Part shown: in pieces, positions 8,809 through 16,680 of the stretch
Layout: every line of letters starts with the position of its first letter
Position numbering within the stretch: position 1 is the first letter of the stretch
Source of the DNA: Gammaproteobacteria bacterium
GTDB lineage: Bacteria > Pseudomonadota > Gammaproteobacteria > Pseudomonadales > PIVM01
Assembly (NCBI GenBank): GCA_003353945.1
Contig: PIVM01000042.1
Coordinates: forward strand, 1-36,131
Length of the DNA: 36,131 nt
Direction of reading: 5' to 3'
Program-made: the position numbers and the translations under genes
Notes under the pieces: generated by a model
Seen by the model: the letters and a program-made list of their open reading frames with translations, nothing else
The model's database searches: none
Told to the model about the DNA's origin: nothing

Positions 8809-9840
8809 ATGAAATATAACGTACCCACACCCAAGCGCCAGGTTGCGATGGTGCTGGATCTAAACAAATGTCTGGGCTGTCACACATGTTCGGTAGCGTG
8901 TAAAAAGCTGTGGAACAGTGACGACGGTACTGATTACACCTATTGGAATAATGTCGAGACCATGCCTGGCAAGGGTTATCCAGCGCAATGGCCCCAAACG
9001 GGTGGCCGCACGGCTACAGGTGAGGTCAAGCAGGGTGAGCTGCCGAATCTGGACAATGCCTACGGTCGTGCCTGGACCTTTAATAACAAGGCAGTTTTGG
9101 CTACCGATCAGGCCAGTAAGAAGAAAGAATGGTTACGTCCGCAGGAAAGTCCCACATGGGGGCCGAACTGGGACGAAGACCATGGTGCAGGACAGTACCC
9201 ACAGGAGAACCACTATTTTTACCTGCCGAGGCTATGTAATCATTGTGAAAAACCGGCTTGTCTTGATGCCTGTCCACGCCAATCGATCTACAAGCGTGAG
9301 GAAGACGGTATCGTGCTGGTAGACCAGGATAAATGCCATGGTTATCGTTTCTGTGTCGAAGCCTGCCCCTACAAAAAAGTCTACTTTGATCATCAGCGTC
9401 AGGTGGCGGCCAAATGCATCTTCTGTATGCCGCGTGTAGAAGAAGGCACAGCGCCAGCTTGTGCGCGCCAGTGTCCGGGAAGACTGCGCTTTGTGGGTTA
9501 TCGCGATGATAAGGATGGTCCGATTCATAAGTTGGTGGATAAGTACAAGGTTGCCCTTCCACTTCACCCAGAATACGGTATTGGCCCCAATGTGTTTTAT
9601 GTGCCGCCGATGAGCCCGCCGAAGCTTGATGATCAGGGGCGACCACTCGATGAAATGCGGATATCCATGAGCTACTTGGAAAATATGTTTGGCAAGGCAG
9701 TACATGGTGCAATGGATACATTGTTGGCTGAGCGCGACAAGCGCCGACAGGAACAGCCCAGTGAATTGATGGATTTATTAATAGCCTATGATTGGAATGA
9801 GAGTTTCAAATTGGACGGAAAAACCCGGGAGGTCATCTAA
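8809..9840 (+). CDS. Type II DMSO-reductase-family Fe-S beta subunit
   Basis: The 343-residue subunit relays electrons between the molybdenum subunit and the haem subunit through four Fe-S clusters. Cysteine groups are visible at 21/24/27/31, 143/146/151/155, 176/182/186 and 203/206/218/222. In the third group CHGYRFC has Tyr where a second Cys would stand. In NarH and EbdB an aromatic residue at this point goes with a [3Fe-4S] cluster, so the same is expected here. The protein has no signal of its own and should be exported with the alpha subunit by Tat. GGGGAGG lies upstream of the start, 20 bases after the alpha stop, and the gamma ATG follows the stop directly. Confidence 0.93.
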   Translation: MKYNVPTPKRQVAMVLDLNKCLGCHTCSVACKKLWNSDDGTDYTYWNNVETMPGKGYPAQWPQTGGRTATGEVKQGELPNLDNAYGRAWTFNNKAVLATDQASKKKEWLRPQESPTWGPNWDEDHGAGQYPQENHYFYLPRLCNHCEKPACLDACPRQSIYKREEDGIVLVDQDKCHGYRFCVEACPYKKVYFDHQRQVAAKCIFCMPRVEEGTAPACARQCPGRLRFVGYRDDKDGPIHKLVDKYKVALPLHPEYGIGPNVFYVPPMSPPKLDDQGRPLDEMRISMSYLENMFGKAVHGAMDTLLAERDKRRQEQPSELMDLLIAYDWNESFKLDGKTREVI

Positions 9841-10389
9841 ATGAAAAAAGAGACAGTAAAGCTGATGACGGCTCCGGCTGGCATGCAACCGGGTGGCTAT
9901 GTGATGAAGGCCTATGCGGATCGGGTCAATCCCGCTATTGAAGCGGCGCAGTTGGAGGTGGAAAACGCCGGGCAGCGTTGGCGCATTCAACTGCGTTGGG
10001 CTTGTGACAAACCGCTAAGCACGGTTCAGGGTGAAACGGATTTGTTTCCTGATGCCTGTGCGATCTTTGTGCCGACAACGGCGGGTGCCCCCTGGATTAC
10101 CATGGGTGACAAAGGTAAAGCGGTTGAAGGATTGTTATGGCGAGCAGACCAGGAGAAGCCGATGGGCATTCGAGCCGAAGGGATGGGCACCATGCAGCGT
10201 AGTGCCGCTCAAGACGATTGGAGTGTAAAAGCTGCTTGGTCAGAGGGCTACTGGACGGTGACCTTTCAGGCCAATGGTTGGGCTGCATTGAAGCAGCACC
10301 AACAAGTGGCATTGGCTATCTGGCGAGGCAGTGCTCAGGATCGTGGTGGCCTGAAGTCAGTCAGTCAGGGTTGGATTGCGGCAGTTTGA
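9841..10389 (+). CDS. Haem-b gamma subunit of type II DMSO-reductase-family enzyme (EbdC/DdhC-like)
   Basis: The 182-residue protein corresponds to the ethylbenzene-dehydrogenase-related haem-binding subunit, which carries one b-type haem and passes electrons to or from a periplasmic cytochrome. Met88 (WITMGDKG) and Lys172 (GGLKSVSQGW) are the likely axial ligands by analogy with the Met/Lys ligation of EbdC and DdhC. The ATG is immediately after the beta stop with GGGAGG about 8 bases upstream. No N-terminal signal peptide is present (MKKETVKLMTAPAG), although SerC and DdhC, as I recall, have one. If so, this subunit either rides with the Tat-exported partners or the start differs. A hairpin lies 22 bases downstream. 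Confidence 0.82.
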   Translation: MKKETVKLMTAPAGMQPGGYVMKAYADRVNPAIEAAQLEVENAGQRWRIQLRWACDKPLSTVQGETDLFPDACAIFVPTTAGAPWITMGDKGKAVEGLLWRADQEKPMGIRAEGMGTMQRSAAQDDWSVKAAWSEGYWTVTFQANGWAALKQHQQVALAIWRGSAQDRGGLKSVSQGWIAAV

Positions 10390-10411
10390 TTATCCTAGGA
10401 TTATGTGTAGT

Positions 10412-10433
10412 CCTCTCCCGTCAGTGGGAGAGG
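10412..10433 (+). terminator. Hairpin after gamma subunit gene (repeat-like CCTCTCCC palindrome)
   Basis: CCTCTCCC and GGGAGAGG form a perfect 8-bp stem with a 6-base loop (GTCAGT). No T-run follows. The sequence resembles the CCTCTCCC/GGGAGAGG palindromes dispersed between genes in many proteobacteria, so it may be a repeat element, an attenuator or an mRNA-stabilising end. Confidence 0.5.
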
Positions 10434-10670
10434 GCCGGATCTGCCCTCGGCGAATGCCATAGCTCTGAAAGGAATCCCCTCTGAAAATCCAGCGCTAAAT
10501 CCAACCATGAGGCTGTTGATAGCAAACTTGCGTGATCGATATTCAGCCTTAAGTCCAATCCCAGCTTTCCTGCAATATGATAGTGTATTGGCGATTCCCA
10601 GGTACTGGCCTGCATTGAGAACGTCTCCGACAGGACTACGACTGCAGTCAAACATTCTGTATCATAGGCC

Positions 10671-10695
10671 GCCAGCGCTAGATAGAGGCGCTGGC
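10671..10695. repeat. Perfect 8-bp GC-rich inverted repeat before the chaperone gene
   Basis: GCCAGCGC and GCGCTGGC flank a 9-base loop (TAGATAGAG). It ends 29 bases before the chaperone ATG. It could be the far end of the inserted segment or a regulatory hairpin. Confidence 0.45.
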
Positions 10696-10724
10696 AGTTG
10701 AACGAACCGAAGAGAGCCGACGTT

Positions 10725-11210
10725 ATGAGCAACGAAGATATTGCCGTGAATGCCCTGCCAATGAGTTATTGGGCCTATATCTGGAGTCCCCTGGTTGAAA
10801 GCGAGGATAAGGAGGCCCCCTGGCAGGCCCTGCAGTTACCGGGCTGTTTTGCGGATATCGCAACAGAGTATTGGAGTAGTTTTCATATTGGCTCTCCCCA
10901 GCCTGTTGCCCCCTTACTACTAAGCGCTATGTTGAACAAAGACGCTTCTGCTGCGCGCGAGGATTGGTTGCGGGTGATGAATCACCTGGGGCTGGAGTGG
11001 AATGATGTTCATTTGCCGCCGGATCAGCTTGGTGTGGCCTGTGAAGCCTTTGCGGTTGCAATTGCACAGCAGGAAGCGGTATTAGTGGATGAGTTGCGAG
11101 ACCGCTATTTGCGACCATGGTGCATGGCAGCCAGGGAAGTGCTGGAAGATGAGCATTTGAGAAATATGGTTGTGGCGTTTCAACAAGCGGTTGAAGCAGC
11201 CTCTGTTTGA
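10725..11210 (+). CDS. TorD/DmsD-family chaperone for the molybdoenzyme (EbdD-like delta protein)
   Basis: The 161-residue acidic, helical protein matches the TorD/NarJ-like redox enzyme maturation chaperones, which hold the alpha subunit until cofactor is inserted and mask its Tat signal. The stretch LPPDQLGVACEAFAVAIA followed by LRDRYLRPWCMAA corresponds to the family signature (PPDH-L-x-x-E-x-x-A and the H/R-x-x-P-W element). A TTG at 10698 is in frame, but the ATG at 10725 has AGAG-type sequence upstream and gives a normal N-terminus. Position as the fourth gene after alpha, beta and gamma is the canonical type II order. Confidence 0.82.
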   Translation: MSNEDIAVNALPMSYWAYIWSPLVESEDKEAPWQALQLPGCFADIATEYWSSFHIGSPQPVAPLLLSAMLNKDASAAREDWLRVMNHLGLEWNDVHLPPDQLGVACEAFAVAIAQQEAVLVDELRDRYLRPWCMAAREVLEDEHLRNMVVAFQQAVEAASV

Positions 11211-11292
11211 CAAACGTCCAGCGTGGGAGAGGAAAGCTAAAAATAATCAACGTTAAGCTTGCGGGAAAAGTGAATTTCGCGAGGCTCTTACT

Positions 11293-11634
11293 CTAATGAC
11301 AACAAGCAGGACGTTTGTTCTCGACAAACCAGTCTTCCCAGGTTTGCACCCACATTAGCCAGCCGTCCGGCAGTAGTGACATTAAGTGCTGTTCCAGCGA
11401 CTCGCATTCTGCGGTGGACATTTTTTCCAGTTTTTCCAGTACGGCAAGGTAGTAATTGATAGCAATGCCAGCGTAGGTGAGGCTGTGAGTTTGTTCAGTG
11501 TAGTAGATGGCGTGATTTAATTCGTTAAGGCAATCGTCAATACTGAGGTCTTTGGCTTGTTCGTCAAGCTGAAATAACCAGTCTTCATAACCGAATAAGG
11601 TGTTTTTATTTGGTAGTGTGGATTGATTATCCAT
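11293..11634 (-). CDS. Conserved-looking hypothetical protein with CCH tail
   Basis: I do not recognise this 113-residue protein. It is acidic, mostly helical, rich in Trp and Tyr, and ends in RPACCH, which could bind a metal. No signal peptide or membrane segment is seen. The start is supported by AGGAG six bases before the ATG. It is convergent with the chaperone gene, whose stop is 82 bases away. Confidence 0.65.
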   Translation of the reverse strand: MDNQSTLPNKNTLFGYEDWLFQLDEQAKDLSIDDCLNELNHAIYYTEQTHSLTYAGIAINYYLAVLEKLEKMSTAECESLEQHLMSLLPDGWLMWVQTWEDWFVENKRPACCH

Positions 11635-12017
11635 AATCGGCTCCTAGGTATGATATGACGATCGTTATTATTATCGCGAATACAATGTTCAGGACTGTGT
11701 TCAGGACTGCGTCTGCATCCCGTCAGATATTGTTGAATCGACATCATAAAAATAACAGGCCGCACTTTAACAAAATTTCCAAGCATTGTGTGAGCACTTT
11801 ATGACGATTTTGCTGAGCGGAGTTGGATCACGCTGAAAAATAGGAAAAGAAAGGACATTACAAAGTACTTTGTGTCAATCTACTTCTGCTGCGAGTTATT
11901 ACCGGCGGTGTCAGCATAGATATCTTAAGAGTAGAATGTGCTAAGGGGCTATGTCGAGATCAGGTTAATTCAGTCTGCGAGTGAGCGTGAGTTCGTATTC
12001 ACGGAGAGGGAGTCATT
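11635..12017. other. Divergent intergenic region with a 12-bp tandem repeat
   Basis: This 383-base spacer carries the promoters of the orphan gene and the VOC gene. It contains a perfect tandem copy of TGTTCAGGACTG (11686-11697 and 11698-11709). No RNA gene was recognised. Confidence 0.5.
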
Positions 12018-12917
12018 ATGGCATTATCCATCGTTACCATGAAAAGTCTGGTTATAAATTGTACCAAGCTTGCTGATAGCCAGAACTTTTATCAGCTGCT
12101 TGGTTTGGGCTGCAATGAAGTGCTCACCAGCAGCAATCAGCCAAGCGGTGGTATCGGTTTGGAGGGAGAATCACAGTGGCGGCATTGCAGTCTTCATGAT
12201 CATCGTGAGGCGGCTGGCCCCGTTATCGAACTGTGGCAGTGGCGGCAGCCACCACCCTGGGGGCATGTGAATAATGCGCCTAATCAACTCGGCTATGCTC
12301 GTCTGGCTATTTTTGTAGCAAAGCTTGATAAGCTTTATCAAATACTCAAGGATCAGGCAGTAGCGGCTTTGAGTGAGCTTTATTGTGATAAACCTACTGG
12401 ACTGCGTTGGTGTTATTGCAGGGATCCTGATGGCAACCTTGTTGAATTGATTGAGCGAGATGGGGCTGTTGAATTTGGTTATGTTGTTTTAAATTGTGAA
12501 GATTTGGCCAACTCGGTTGCCTGGTACAGTGTGTTGTTTGATCTGGAGCCGGGGCCGGTACAACGTTTGGGGGTCGCGCCTCAATTATTGGATTCGAAAA
12601 AGCCAGGGGAAGTTATTTCCGTGCAGATGAATATTGTTGGCCAAAAAGCACGTTTTGGGCTGGTGTTGCAACAGTGGCAGCAGCCGCTGGCCATAGGCAG
12701 GCCATTGTTAAAGGCGAATCAGTTAGGCATGTTTCGCCTGGTGTTTACTGTGCGTGATGTGGCGAAGGCGTATGAGTATCTAGCGTCAGAAAGGATTCAA
12801 CATGTAAACCCTCTCTCCAGATTGAATATGAATTCAGCAGATGAAGCTCAGCAGCGTGAGTTGCTGTTCATGCAGGATCCCACCGGTGCATGTATTGAAT
12901 TATTGCAGCGTGATTGA
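12018..12917 (+). CDS. Two-domain VOC (glyoxalase/bleomycin-resistance/dioxygenase) protein
   Basis: The 299-residue protein has two halves of vicinal-oxygen-chelate type. The first ends in a typical C-terminal strand (YCRDPDGNLVELIERD, about residue 133-148). The second begins FGYVVLNCEDLANSVAWYS and ends FMQDPTGACIELLQRD, each half bearing the DPxGxxIEL pattern with the metal-ligand Glu. Family members include glyoxalases, extradiol dioxygenases and epimerases, so the reaction is open. GAGAGGGAG is well placed before the ATG. It is followed by a terminator-like hairpin. Confidence 0.8.
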   Translation: MALSIVTMKSLVINCTKLADSQNFYQLLGLGCNEVLTSSNQPSGGIGLEGESQWRHCSLHDHREAAGPVIELWQWRQPPPWGHVNNAPNQLGYARLAIFVAKLDKLYQILKDQAVAALSELYCDKPTGLRWCYCRDPDGNLVELIERDGAVEFGYVVLNCEDLANSVAWYSVLFDLEPGPVQRLGVAPQLLDSKKPGEVISVQMNIVGQKARFGLVLQQWQQPLAIGRPLLKANQLGMFRLVFTVRDVAKAYEYLASERIQHVNPLSRLNMNSADEAQQRELLFMQDPTGACIELLQRD

Positions 12918-13381
12918 CTGGACTGGCAGTTGAAAAAAGTTTGATGGCCAATGTCTTGGTCGGCACATTTTGTGTAATATTTATACCGTTGCCTGTATTG
13001 GGCGGTATTGAGCACCCCAGCGCTTTGCCGCCCATTTTTTTACCCTATTGAAAATGCGCCACATGCACTAGGCGGGTCATTGACCATTTGTATTGGGGTG
13101 GTATTGTGTAGCGTCGGTAGGAAAAAAAGGGGCGTACTATACCGGCTCACCCCTGATGATAAGCAAAGCCCTGGATGCTTCACTCTTTTAGTATATCTGT
13201 TATTTTGCAGTGGATTAGTCTGATTTGTTATGAAACATTGCTTCTACTATGCCATAAAATGGAAACAAGTTCGCAAACATGTGCTGCAAAACCGAACGCT
13301 TATAACGATGAGCACAGTAGGTTCAACCGTGTTGATTAGAAATGACGGGGCGGTGGCAAAACAGTGTTAAGCACAAGGCGT
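12918..13381. other. Convergent intergenic region
   Basis: This 464-base spacer lies between the convergent VOC and GGDEF-EAL genes. Apart from one terminator-like structure I see nothing coding. A TTG-started 71-codon frame at 13008-13223 lacks a ribosome-binding site and overlaps the terminator. Confidence 0.5.
13000..13041 (+). terminator. Rho-independent terminator candidate after the VOC gene
   Basis: GGGCGG (13000-13005) pairs with CCGCCC (13028-13033), followed by A and seven Ts. The 22-base loop is long, so strength is uncertain. Confidence 0.5.
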
Positions 13382-15583
13382 TTAGGCAAAGAGTTTTTTA
13401 TTTTGCTGGTCTTTCAGAAAATCAATTAATTGTTCTTCGGGCATCGGTTTACCAAAGAGAAAGCCCTGAATCTCGTCGCAATTCATTTCTTTGAGTTCAA
13501 ATAGCTGTTCGACTTCTTCAACACCTTCAGCAACGACATTGAGTTGCAGGTTGTGAGCCAGATTGACGATCGAGGCGGGGAGTGAGCGCTTGCCCTCAAG
13601 TAATCCGACAATAAAGGAGCGGTCAATTTTCAAGGTATCCAGAGGGAACATTTGTAAGTAATTCAAGGATGAATAACCCGTACCAAAATCATCAATGGCC
13701 AAATGGATGCCCAAAGATTTCAAGCCCTGCAATAATTCATTTGCATGATCGGGGTCGTCGATTAAGGCACCTTCCGTAATTTCCAGTTCAATGTATTTTG
13801 CAGGCACGCCGTAATAGGCGAGTGTGTCTGCGATGTTTTCCATTAAATTTTCCCGGCGAAATTGTCGAGGTGATAAATTGATGGCAACTCTGCCAAATTC
13901 GACGCCACAGTCCAACAATCTGCGAGTAAATGCGCAACACGCCTCCAGAATATATTGTCCTAACGGAATTATCATGCCGGTTTCTTCGGCAAGAGGGATG
14001 AAGTCATCAGGATAGATTCTGCCCGTTTTGGGATGTACCCAGCGGGCCAATGCTTCAACGCCCGTGATTTTACTGGTGGACAAATTAACTTTAGGCTGAA
14101 AATGCAGGTCGATTTCTCCTTTTTCGATGGCTTGGCGTAGCATGGCTTCGAGATCCAAGCGCCGCCTGGCTTTTTCATTCATTTCCTGAGCAAAAAACTG
14201 AAAAGTATTACGGCCCAGTTGCTTGGCGTGATACATCGCGGTGTGGGCATTGCGCATCAGTTCTTCGGTGTTATTGCCATCGAGAGGAAACAGGGCGATG
14301 CCAATGCTTGGGGTGATAACTATGTCCTGCTGATTAATGGTGATGGTATTATCGAGCAGTGCAATAATGGTTTTGGCCACTTTGGCCACACTATGCATGC
14401 TGTTAATATTTTCAAACCACAGAGAGAATTCGTCTCCGCCCAGGCGTGCCAGCGCATTCTCCGGTCTTACCGCTGAGCCAATTCGTTTTGCCACTTCAAT
14501 CAACAGTTCATCACCCCGGCTGTGTCCGAGTGATTCATTCACTTTTTTAAAGTGGTCCAGATCAATGAACATCAACGCGCCACTTTGGCCGAGACGCTGG
14601 TGGGTGCTTATGGCGCGAGTTACTGTATCCTGAAAAAGATTGTGATTGGCCAGCCCGGTCAGCGTATCGTAACTGGTCAATTGTTTTAACTGTTTTTCAA
14701 CTTTGCGGCGTTCTGCTATTTCTGATTGCAGTTCAGCAACTTTTCGCTCCAAGGCATTCTGCATTGAATCCAGCTTGCTGGCGTGCGTCAACAGTTCGTA
14801 GCTGTCATCCAGGAAATCGCGTTGGCGATCATTGATGGTTCCGTGAGGCGTAGGTTTGACACCGGGATAGCGGCTGGCACGGCTGTGGTAGTGTCTGCCG
14901 ATTTCGGGGTGTGTTTTGAGAAACTGGTCAATGCGACGGTTTATCTGCGAGGGTGGCGCCATGATAAAAAAACAGTCGGTATGTTCATCTGCGTCATAAC
15001 AGGCGCGACAACTGATCTCACGTGACTCGAGCGTGAGACCAAAACTTTCTTCGCACCAGCCTGCAGAATAACCCGCATTCATCACGCATACAGGGTAATC
15101 ACTCTTTTCTTGCTGTTGTAGCCAGGCTTCACTCTCAAACGAGTTGGTATTTTTGTAAAACAGTACAAAATTTTCGTCTGCTGTTGGTGATGATTCTGGT
15201 AATAGCTGAGTAAAAGCCCAGCCACTGTGGGATGAGTGCGCAGGGCCAGCAGAGAGAATATCAAGAGGGTTAGTAATTCCAAACTTCTCTTTGATGGTGC
15301 GGGCATCCCATTTACCGAGATTGTAACCAATGTCATAGAGTGCACTGGCCGAATAGAAATCAGCCTCTTGCGTTTTACCAGGGCCATAAAGAGAGCGAAT
15401 AAGTTTGAAAAAATCTGCCGATAGAGCGTCACCTCGTATAAGTATGTAACGAGAACCGCCTATCTCTATTTGCCCACGAGTTGGATCCCATTTGAGATGT
15501 GCAAAAAAATCAGCGACACGTTTTTCAGATGTGGAGAAAAGTTGTTCGAGCTCAGGAGGTACTGCTACCGTTCTGGTCGACAT
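13382..15583 (-). CDS. XylR_N/V4R sensor - GGDEF - EAL cyclic-di-GMP protein
   Basis: The 733-residue soluble protein joins a ligand sensor to both c-di-GMP domains. Residues about 35-115 resemble the XylR/DmpR aromatic-effector domain (ILIRGDALSADFFKLIR), and about 165-212 form a V4R domain with Cys192, Cys195 and Cys204. A coiled coil follows at about 262-300. The GGDEF motif (382-386) is intact, as are EAL (510-512), the later Asp pair in AIDDFGTGYSSL and the loop-6 region. The inhibitory I-site before GGDEF reads RPEN instead of RxxD, so product feedback is probably lost. It could make or degrade c-di-GMP in response to a hydrophobic or aromatic ligand. The lipoprotein gene lies 91 bases upstream on the same strand. 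Confidence 0.9.
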   Translation of the reverse strand: MSTRTVAVPPELEQLFSTSEKRVADFFAHLKWDPTRGQIEIGGSRYILIRGDALSADFFKLIRSLYGPGKTQEADFYSASALYDIGYNLGKWDARTIKEKFGITNPLDILSAGPAHSSHSGWAFTQLLPESSPTADENFVLFYKNTNSFESEAWLQQQEKSDYPVCVMNAGYSAGWCEESFGLTLESREISCRACYDADEHTDCFFIMAPPSQINRRIDQFLKTHPEIGRHYHSRASRYPGVKPTPHGTINDRQRDFLDDSYELLTHASKLDSMQNALERKVAELQSEIAERRKVEKQLKQLTSYDTLTGLANHNLFQDTVTRAISTHQRLGQSGALMFIDLDHFKKVNESLGHSRGDELLIEVAKRIGSAVRPENALARLGGDEFSLWFENINSMHSVAKVAKTIIALLDNTITINQQDIVITPSIGIALFPLDGNNTEELMRNAHTAMYHAKQLGRNTFQFFAQEMNEKARRRLDLEAMLRQAIEKGEIDLHFQPKVNLSTSKITGVEALARWVHPKTGRIYPDDFIPLAEETGMIIPLGQYILEACCAFTRRLLDCGVEFGRVAINLSPRQFRRENLMENIADTLAYYGVPAKYIELEITEGALIDDPDHANELLQGLKSLGIHLAIDDFGTGYSSLNYLQMFPLDTLKIDRSFIVGLLEGKRSLPASIVNLAHNLQLNVVAEGVEEVEQLFELKEMNCDEIQGFLFGKPMPEEQLIDFLKDQQNKKLFA

Positions 15584-15674
15584 GGCGTGGGCCTATTCTT
15601 ATAGCTGTCGCGGGGAGTATAAAACAAGCGAATATAAGTTCAAGCGTTTTGTCGGAATTAAGAGAGACTGCTTC

Positions 15675-16535
15675 TTAGTTCTGGAGAATGTCGATATCTT
15701 TCATGTAGTTATTAATAAGCGTGTTGAATTTCGCGTGCTGTTTATCCGTAAGTGATTGCTGGATATCACTTAGCATTTTGAAGCTTTGCTGTCGATTGAC
15801 TTCAACCTTATGCTGGTACCTTTCTGGCCAATATGTATCTGGTTGGACAAATAGGGTCACAATTCGCTGGCGAAACAACTGTGGATCGGCGTTTCGTTGG
15901 GCAAATGCATCTGCCAAACGTTCCTGCCACTCGAGGCGTTGCTGAATGCTGGAGGCGTATATGTTCGGAGTATTGACGACCCATTGCCGTATCCGGTCGC
16001 GTTGAGCATCGGTAAGTTTACCAAAAAATCGTTTCAGGGATTTTTCCACTTCCTGGACGTTTTGATTTATGCGTTTTTTCTCGCTGGTTGATTGTTGCTT
16101 CTTTTTCAGTTTGCGTTGTTCATTATCCAGATTTTGCAAAAATTCATCGACTTGTTCGTCCGATAAGCGCAAAAACAGGTCTGCGAGATCTGGCATTGCT
16201 GTTGCCATGATCTCTTTCCAGAAAGCCGTGGTTTGATCACTGTGCTTATTGAGTAGTTCTGGGGACATGGGTTGTCGCATATCTTTTTGTACTGTCGCCA
16301 GAAAACGCTTGTAGTGGGGGAGGTGTTGCTGTCGATGCCATGTAAGCAGTTCATCAAGTTGTTGATTGAAAATCTGTTTCTGCCCACGGTCAAATTGGAT
16401 ATAGTCATCCATATACCAATTGACCAGCCAGTCAGCGTGGTTATAGACAAAGCGTGTGCAGGCGCTCAGACTGACAAGGATGAGCAGCATGACGAAAAGA
16501 CGGCTTAAGTGGCGTGCTGAATAGAGTCTTCGCAT
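15675..16535 (-). CDS. DUF6279-family lipoprotein
   Basis: The 286-residue protein starts with a basic region and a hydrophobic segment ending LVSLSACT, a lipobox that would lipidate the Cys at about residue 26. The following FVYNHADWLVNWYMDDYI is the hallmark opening of DUF6279 lipoproteins. The remainder is long, helical and highly charged with many Gln and Arg residues. The family has no established role; it is common in gammaproteobacteria. It is upstream of the GGDEF-EAL gene and divergent from cardiolipin synthase. Confidence 0.8.
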   Translation of the reverse strand: MRRLYSARHLSRLFVMLLILVSLSACTRFVYNHADWLVNWYMDDYIQFDRGQKQIFNQQLDELLTWHRQQHLPHYKRFLATVQKDMRQPMSPELLNKHSDQTTAFWKEIMATAMPDLADLFLRLSDEQVDEFLQNLDNEQRKLKKKQQSTSEKKRINQNVQEVEKSLKRFFGKLTDAQRDRIRQWVVNTPNIYASSIQQRLEWQERLADAFAQRNADPQLFRQRIVTLFVQPDTYWPERYQHKVEVNRQQSFKMLSDIQQSLTDKQHAKFNTLINNYMKDIDILQN

Positions 16536-16607
16536 TTTCGATATTCAAATTCTTATTGTTTATACTTTTTGTTGAAGTCTTTTATCCTCCGGCCAAGGTT
16601 AACAAAA

Positions 16608-16670
16608 ATGGCCAAAAAAATCCTCGTTCTTTTTGATAGACTGTATGAGGATAAGTTCAACCTGATTTGA
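16608..16670 (+). CDS. Possible 20-residue leader peptide before cls
   Basis: A short ATG-to-TGA frame encodes MAKKILVLFDRLYEDKFNLI and ends 10 bases before the cls start. AAGG lies about 10 bases upstream. It could be a translated leader or chance; no similarity is known to me. Confidence 0.2.
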   Translation: MAKKILVLFDRLYEDKFNLI

Positions 16671-16680
16671 AAACGCCGAA

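Larger units (their letters stand above)
10390..10724. other. Non-coding gap inside the molybdoenzyme operon
   Basis: This 335-base gap separates the gamma subunit from the chaperone gene, although the first three genes are tightly packed. It is bounded by two perfect hairpins (10412-10433 and 10671-10695). Open frames occur on both strands but none has a convincing product or ribosome-binding site. It may be an inserted repeat cassette or a decayed gene. Confidence 0.5.

Noticed and set aside
10401-10732. Two minus-strand frames (84 and 103 codons) in the operon gap
   Set aside because: They overlap each other, run into the chaperone start and lack ribosome-binding sites; no family recognised.
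13008-13223. 71-codon plus-strand frame in the VOC/GGDEF spacer
   Set aside because: TTG start without ribosome-binding site, overlaps a terminator-like hairpin, and the translation has no recognisable features.
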